Shown here: positions 6,331 to 9,757 of the stretch, one piece after another
Layout: each line of letters begins with the position of its first letter
Position numbering within the stretch: position 1 is the first letter of the stretch
Source: JBOIBN01 sp050739575
GTDB lineage: Bacteria > Pseudomonadota > Gammaproteobacteria > JAKDMP01
Direction of reading: 5' to 3'
DNA: 9,757 nt
Assembly (NCBI GenBank): GCA_050739575.1
Contig: JBOIBN010000074.1
Span: forward strand, 1-9,757
Translations under genes and position numbers: made by a program
The notes under the pieces: model-generated
The model's input: the letters and a program-made list of their open reading frames with translations, nothing else
What the model was told of the DNA's origin: nothing
The model's database searches: none

Positions 6331-7611
6331 TCAGCCGCCCCGTTTGCCGCCCCGCCAAATGATGCGCCAGATCCATCCCTGCTGGGAATCGGCGACATAT
6401 AGCGCCCCGTCCGGACCTTCGGCGATTCCCACCGGACGGAAGTGGGCATCACCGGGCGAGTGCACGGCTTTACGCCCGGCAAAACCGGTCGCGAATTCTT
6501 TCCACTTTCCCGCGGGCTTCCCGTTGCGGAACGGAACGAATGCGACCACAAAGCCTTGCTGGGGCAACGGTGCACGATTCCAGGAACCATGAAAGGCAAC
6601 GAAGGCGGCGCTGCGATATTGCGCGGGGAATGCGCTACCGGCGTAGAACACGAGCGCTTCGGGCGCCCAGTGAGCGGGGAATGCGGCCAGTGGATGTTTG
6701 TATTGCTTGCAGCGCCCCACTCGCGTGCCGTCGCCGCCATATTCCGGCGCAAGCACCAGTTCGTTGCGCTGGCCGTCGTAGTAGCAGTACGGCCAGCCGA
6801 AGTTGTCGCCCGCATCCACCCGGATCATCTCTTCAGCGGGAAGATTCGCGCTTTGCGCGTTGGTGTAGAGCTTCGGCCAGTTGTCGTGAAGTTGATCGCG
6901 GCCCATCATTACACCGTAGAGTGCGTTCGCCTCGCCGTTCCAGGCCAACGCAACGACGTTGCGCAGTCCGGTTGCGTAGCGGGCATCCGCGGTGAAGCGC
7001 TGGCCCGGTTTGTCGGCGTCGAAACGCCAAATCCCGCCATGCTCCTGCAACAACGGACAGGGATCGATACCCGGCGAAAGGGGTATGCGATCCTGGCGTT
7101 GGCATGCATTCGAGGGTGCACCGACGTTCACGTACAGATTCCCCGCTTGATCGAAGGCGATGCTTTTCGCTGTGTGTTCGCCCTGCTCCGGAAAACCGGT
7201 CACCATCTCCTGCGGTTCGGCTTTCGAAACGTCGCCCTTCTGCGGCAGTTGGAAGCGGACGATACGCTCGTTTTCGGCGAAATAGAGGTAGCCGCCGTGC
7301 AGACCGATACCGGTCCCGCTGACGTCGCCGAAGTAGTTTATAGAATCCGCCTGTCCATTTCCGTCAGTGTCACGCAGCGCCACGATCCCACCACCGTCAT
7401 GTTGTGAGGACAGTGCGGCATAGACGGTGCCGTCCGCGGCAACGACGAGATGCCGCAACGGTCCCAGATTTTTTGCGAATACTTCGGCACAAAAACCGGC
7501 CGGAACACTGATCCCTCCGTTATCGCTGTTGCATCCGGCGGCATGGGCAACCGGCGATACGCCCGCAACCAACAGCCCCGTAAAACAGAGCATCGGCACC
7601 GGATTTCGCAT
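6331..7611 (-). CDS. Secreted PQQ-dependent sugar/sorbosone dehydrogenase-like beta-propeller protein
   Basis: A 426-residue periplasmic protein resembling the soluble glucose/L-sorbosone dehydrogenase family, six-bladed propellers that oxidise sugars or other alcohols/aldehydes with pyrroloquinoline quinone. Residues 1-25 are a signal peptide with likely cleavage after AHA (22-25). Family blocks are AADGTVYAAL (58-67), GEHTAKSIAF with candidate catalytic His146, NLYVNVG (158-164), TGLRNVVALAWN with R217-N218 of the RN motif, DNFGWPYCYYDG (269-280), AFHGSWNR (339-346) and RPVGIAEGPDGALYVAD (392-408). A DTDGNGQAD stretch (81-89) looks like a calcium loop. PQQ itself and the true substrate cannot be shown from sequence; many homologues are uncharacterised and no PQQ synthesis genes are in the window. 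The GAGACGAAAT before the ATG is a weak ribosome site. It is the first gene of the minus-strand row and probably shares a transcript with gltX, 32 bp downstream. Its upstream region is shared, divergently, with acnA. Confidence 0.88.
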   Translation of the reverse strand: MRNPVPMLCFTGLLVAGVSPVAHAAGCNSDNGGISVPAGFCAEVFAKNLGPLRHLVVAADGTVYAALSSQHDGGGIVALRDTDGNGQADSINYFGDVSGTGIGLHGGYLYFAENERIVRFQLPQKGDVSKAEPQEMVTGFPEQGEHTAKSIAFDQAGNLYVNVGAPSNACQRQDRIPLSPGIDPCPLLQEHGGIWRFDADKPGQRFTADARYATGLRNVVALAWNGEANALYGVMMGRDQLHDNWPKLYTNAQSANLPAEEMIRVDAGDNFGWPYCYYDGQRNELVLAPEYGGDGTRVGRCKQYKHPLAAFPAHWAPEALVFYAGSAFPAQYRSAAFVAFHGSWNRAPLPQQGFVVAFVPFRNGKPAGKWKEFATGFAGRKAVHSPGDAHFRPVGIAEGPDGALYVADSQQGWIWRIIWRGGKRGG

Positions 7612-7675
7612 ATTTCGTCTCAGTGCTCAGGAAAGGTCAAGCATAGCAGTTCGAGGCGTCAGTCGCACCCGTAAC

Positions 7676-7684
7676 TGGTATAAT
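7676..7684 (+). promoter_or_regulatory. Extended -10 promoter for acnA
   Basis: TGGTATAAT is a perfect extended -10 element (TGn plus TATAAT). It lies 62 bp upstream of the acnA start in AT-rich DNA. No good -35 hexamer sits 16-18 bp upstream (the 17-bp position reads GCGTCA), as is usual for extended -10 promoters. Transcription would start near 7690-7692, giving a leader of about 55 nt. Confidence 0.65.
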
Positions 7685-7699
7685 AAAAGAGTTGATAAC

Positions 7700-7711
7700 G
7701 TACTTTAGTAC
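7700..7711. promoter_or_regulatory. 12-bp palindrome in the acnA leader, possible operator
   Basis: GTACT-TT-AGTAC is a perfect inverted repeat with 5-bp arms, placed roughly at +9 to +20 relative to the predicted transcription start. This is a position where a bound repressor would block transcription. I do not match it to a known regulator site (it is not an obvious Fur, ArcA or IscR box). Function is inference. Confidence 0.3.
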
Positions 7712-7733
7712 CACATTCAAGCTATTGTTTTGT

Positions 7734-7740
7734 AAAGGAG
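7734..7740 (+). promoter_or_regulatory. Strong ribosome binding site of acnA
   Basis: AAAGGAG lies 6 nt before the ATG at 7747, an ideal Shine-Dalgarno match and spacing. It fixes the acnA start and contrasts with the weak or absent sites before the cytochrome gene and gltX. Confidence 0.85.
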
Positions 7741-7746
7741 AATATC

Positions 7747-9757
7747 ATGAACAACAGTTTCGGCAGCCGCGCCAAATTAGAGGTCGACGGCAAGTCCTAT
7801 GAAATCTTCAAGCTGGGCGCGCTGGAAGCGAAATACCGGGTTTCGCGCCTGCCCTATTCGCTCAAGGTGCTGCTCGAGAACCTGCTGCGTCTGGAAGACG
7901 GCGAGACCGTCAAGGCGGCTGACATCGAAGCGCTCGCCGGCTGGGATCCCAAGGCCGAACCGTCCAAGGAAATCGCCTTCACGCCGGCGCGGGTACTGAT
8001 GCAGGACTTCACCGGCGTACCGGCCATCGTGGATCTCGCCGCCATGCGCGATGCGATGAAGCAGCTCGGCGGCGATCCGAAAAAGATCAACCCGCTTTCT
8101 CCTGCAGAACTCGTGATCGACCATTCGGTGCAGGTGGACTTCTGGAGTAGCCCCGACGCGCTCGCGAAAAACGGCGAAATGGAGTTTCAACGCAACAAGG
8201 AACGTTATTCGTTCCTGAAATGGGGCCAGAAGTCATTCCACGATTTCAAGGTCGTGCCGCCCGATACCGGCATCTGCCACCAGGTGAATCTGGAATATCT
8301 TTCACGCGTGGTGTTCGAGCGCGAAGTGGACGGCGTGTTGCAGGCTTATCCCGACACGCTCGTCGGCACCGATTCGCACACCCCCATGGTCAACGGCCTC
8401 GGAGTGCTCGGCTGGGGCGTCGGCGGTATCGAGGCCGAGGCCGCGATGCTTGGTCAGGCCATCAGCATGCTGATTCCGCAAGTCGTCGGCGTGCGCCTCT
8501 CGGGTGCGCTGCCCGAGGGCACGACCGCGACGGATCTGGTACTGACCGTCGCCGAACTGCTGCGCAAGAAGGGCGTGGTCGGCAAATTCGTCGAGTACTT
8601 CGGCCCCGGCGTCCCCAACGTACCGCTCGCCAACCGCGCGACGCTCGGCAACATGTCGCCCGAATTCGGCTCCACCTGCGCCATCTTCCCAATCGACGCG
8701 GAAACGCTCAACTACCTGCGCCTGTCGGGACGCAGCGAGGAGCACATCGCGCGCGTCGAAGCCTACGCCAAGGTCCAGGGCCTGTGGCATGAACCCGGTC
8801 AGGCACCGGCCGAATACAGCGACGTCGTGGAGATGGACCTGTCACAAATAGAGCCCAGCATTGCCGGCCCGAAGCGCCCGCAGGATCGCATCCCGCTCAA
8901 GTCCGCGCCCAAGATGATTTCTCGACATGTCGCCAACTTCTCCACCGAGCGCACACAGAGAATCGAGGCACTCGCCCGCTTCGAGAACGAAGGCGGCGCG
9001 GTAGCCGACTCCCGCCCGGTACACCACGACCATCTCGGCTCCATCGAGGTGAAGATGGACGGCGAGACCTTCACGCTGCACGACGGCGCTGCCGTGATCG
9101 CCGCGATCACCAGTTGCACCAACACCTCCAACCCGGATGTCATGCTCGGCGCGGGCCTGCTTGCGCGCAAGGCGCGCCAATTCGGACTCAAGCCAAAACC
9201 GTGGGTCAAGACCAGCCTCGCCCCCGGCTCAAGAGTTGTGACCGATTACCTCAAAAAGACTGGCTTGATCGAGGATCTCGACGCACTCGGCTTCGGTCTC
9301 GTGGGCTACGGCTGCACCACCTGCATCGGCAATTCGGGACCGCTGCGTACCGAGATCAGCCAGGCGATCCGCGACTGCGACCTGACGGCAAGCGCCGTGC
9401 TCTCCGGTAACCGCAACTTCGAGGGGCGCATTCATCCCGAGGTCAAGATGAACTTTCTCGCCTCGCCGCCGCTGGTCGTGGCCTACGCCCTCGTCGGCAG
9501 CATGACTGCCGATCTGCAGCATGAACCGCTCGGCAAGACACCGGACGGTAAGTCCGTCTATCTCAAGGACATCTGGCCGAGCCAGAAGGAAATCTCCGAT
9601 CTCGTCGTCGGCAACATCGATTCCGGCATGTTCAAACATGTGTACGGCCAGGTATTCGATGGAGATAAAAACTGGAATGGACTCGATGTGCCCGAGGGAG
9701 AAATTTATCGGTGGGACGAACACTCGACTTACGTGCGCAATCCGCCCTACTTCGAGG
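7747..9757 (+). CDS. acnA: Aconitate hydratase A, 3' truncated
   Basis: Aconitase interconverts citrate and isocitrate through cis-aconitate in the TCA and glyoxylate cycles, using a [4Fe-4S] cluster in the cytoplasm. The frame runs open from the ATG at 7747 to the window edge, giving 670 codons of an expected roughly 890-900. The missing part is most of the C-terminal swivel domain. Visible AcnA/IRP1-type blocks are LPYSLKVLLENLLR, RVLMQDFTGVPA, IDHSVQVD, GICHQVNLEYL, TDSHT (D209, H211), GVLGWGVGGIEAEAAMLGQ, and GKFVEYFGPGV. The cluster ligands are C457 (ITSCTNTSNP) and C523/C526 (YGCTTCIGNSGP). SGNRNFEGR is at 553-561. It resembles AcnA rather than AcnB (different domain order); the methylcitrate enzyme AcnD is less likely given the close match to AcnA blocks. 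It has its own promoter and strong ribosome site and is divergent from the PQQ-type dehydrogenase gene. Confidence 0.97.
   Translation, partial: MNNSFGSRAKLEVDGKSYEIFKLGALEAKYRVSRLPYSLKVLLENLLRLEDGETVKAADIEALAGWDPKAEPSKEIAFTPARVLMQDFTGVPAIVDLAAMRDAMKQLGGDPKKINPLSPAELVIDHSVQVDFWSSPDALAKNGEMEFQRNKERYSFLKWGQKSFHDFKVVPPDTGICHQVNLEYLSRVVFEREVDGVLQAYPDTLVGTDSHTPMVNGLGVLGWGVGGIEAEAAMLGQAISMLIPQVVGVRLSGALPEGTTATDLVLTVAELLRKKGVVGKFVEYFGPGVPNVPLANRATLGNMSPEFGSTCAIFPIDAETLNYLRLSGRSEEHIARVEAYAKVQGLWHEPGQAPAEYSDVVEMDLSQIEPSIAGPKRPQDRIPLKSAPKMISRHVANFSTERTQRIEALARFENEGGAVADSRPVHHDHLGSIEVKMDGETFTLHDGAAVIAAITSCTNTSNPDVMLGAGLLARKARQFGLKPKPWVKTSLAPGSRVVTDYLKKTGLIEDLDALGFGLVGYGCTTCIGNSGPLRTEISQAIRDCDLTASAVLSGNRNFEGRIHPEVKMNFLASPPLVVAYALVGSMTADLQHEPLGKTPDGKSVYLKDIWPSQKEISDLVVGNIDSGMFKHVYGQVFDGDKNWNGLDVPEGEIYRWDEHSTYVRNPPYFE

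Noticed and set aside
6299..6376. 26-residue N-terminal extension of gltX
   Set aside because: It overlaps the end of the dehydrogenase gene, and bacterial GluRS normally begins right before the RFAPSPTG block, which matches the ATG at 6298.
6442..7407. 321-codon open frame on the plus strand opposite the PQQ-type dehydrogenase
   Set aside because: Antisense to a well-supported gene with signal peptide and family motifs; no domain of its own and no ribosome site.
8220..8792. 190-codon Arg-rich frame inside acnA
   Set aside because: Its composition is typical of an out-of-frame reading of a GC-rich gene, and acnA is continuous through the region.
1..9757. Mobile element, prophage, toxin-antitoxin or CRISPR system
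   Set aside because: No transposase, integrase, terminal repeats, spaced direct repeats or defence-gene domains were seen in any frame, and the tRNA 3' ends are not duplicated nearby as attachment sites.

Overview
The window looks like a chromosomal segment from a Gram-negative, GC-rich proteobacterium, most likely a gammaproteobacterium. The reasons are an AcnA-type aconitase, a GluRS gene followed directly by tRNA-Ala(GGC) and tRNA-Glu(UUC) with encoded CCA ends (from memory, an arrangement also seen near gltX in pseudomonads), and several exported proteins. This is inference from the sequence alone; no database was searched.

Layout. (1) Bases 1-4432, plus strand: a 5'-truncated, Cys-rich secreted sulfatase-like hydrolase with a C-terminal dockerin-like double calcium-loop module. 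After 41 bp comes a probable lipoprotein with eight CXXCH heme sites followed by HEAT-like and TPR repeats. The two genes are probably co-transcribed. (2) Bases 4433-4662: a 230-bp convergent gap in which I see no supported gene or strong terminator. (3) Bases 4663-7611, minus strand, in order of transcription: a secreted PQQ-type sugar/sorbosone dehydrogenase-like beta-propeller protein, then after 32 bp gltX (glutamyl-tRNA synthetase), then tRNA-Ala(GGC) and tRNA-Glu(UUC). (4) Bases 7612-7746: a divergent intergenic region with an extended -10 promoter, a 12-bp palindrome and a strong ribosome binding site, all serving (5) acnA, plus strand, 7747 to the window end. acnA is truncated at its 3' end and lacks its C-terminal swivel domain.

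How the parts fit. gltX, the two tRNAs and acnA are housekeeping genes (translation and TCA cycle). The sulfatase, octaheme cytochrome and PQQ-type dehydrogenase are envelope or periplasmic proteins that may take part in breakdown or oxidation of external organic matter, but nothing here proves a shared pathway. The most unusual part is the left-hand pair. The sulfatase-like enzyme lacks the normal residue at the key +2 position of its maturation motif and carries a dockerin-like tail. Its neighbour is an octaheme-HEAT-TPR protein of unknown function whose start codon sits directly behind a 9-bp hairpin. No CRISPR array, insertion sequence, prophage or attachment site was seen.
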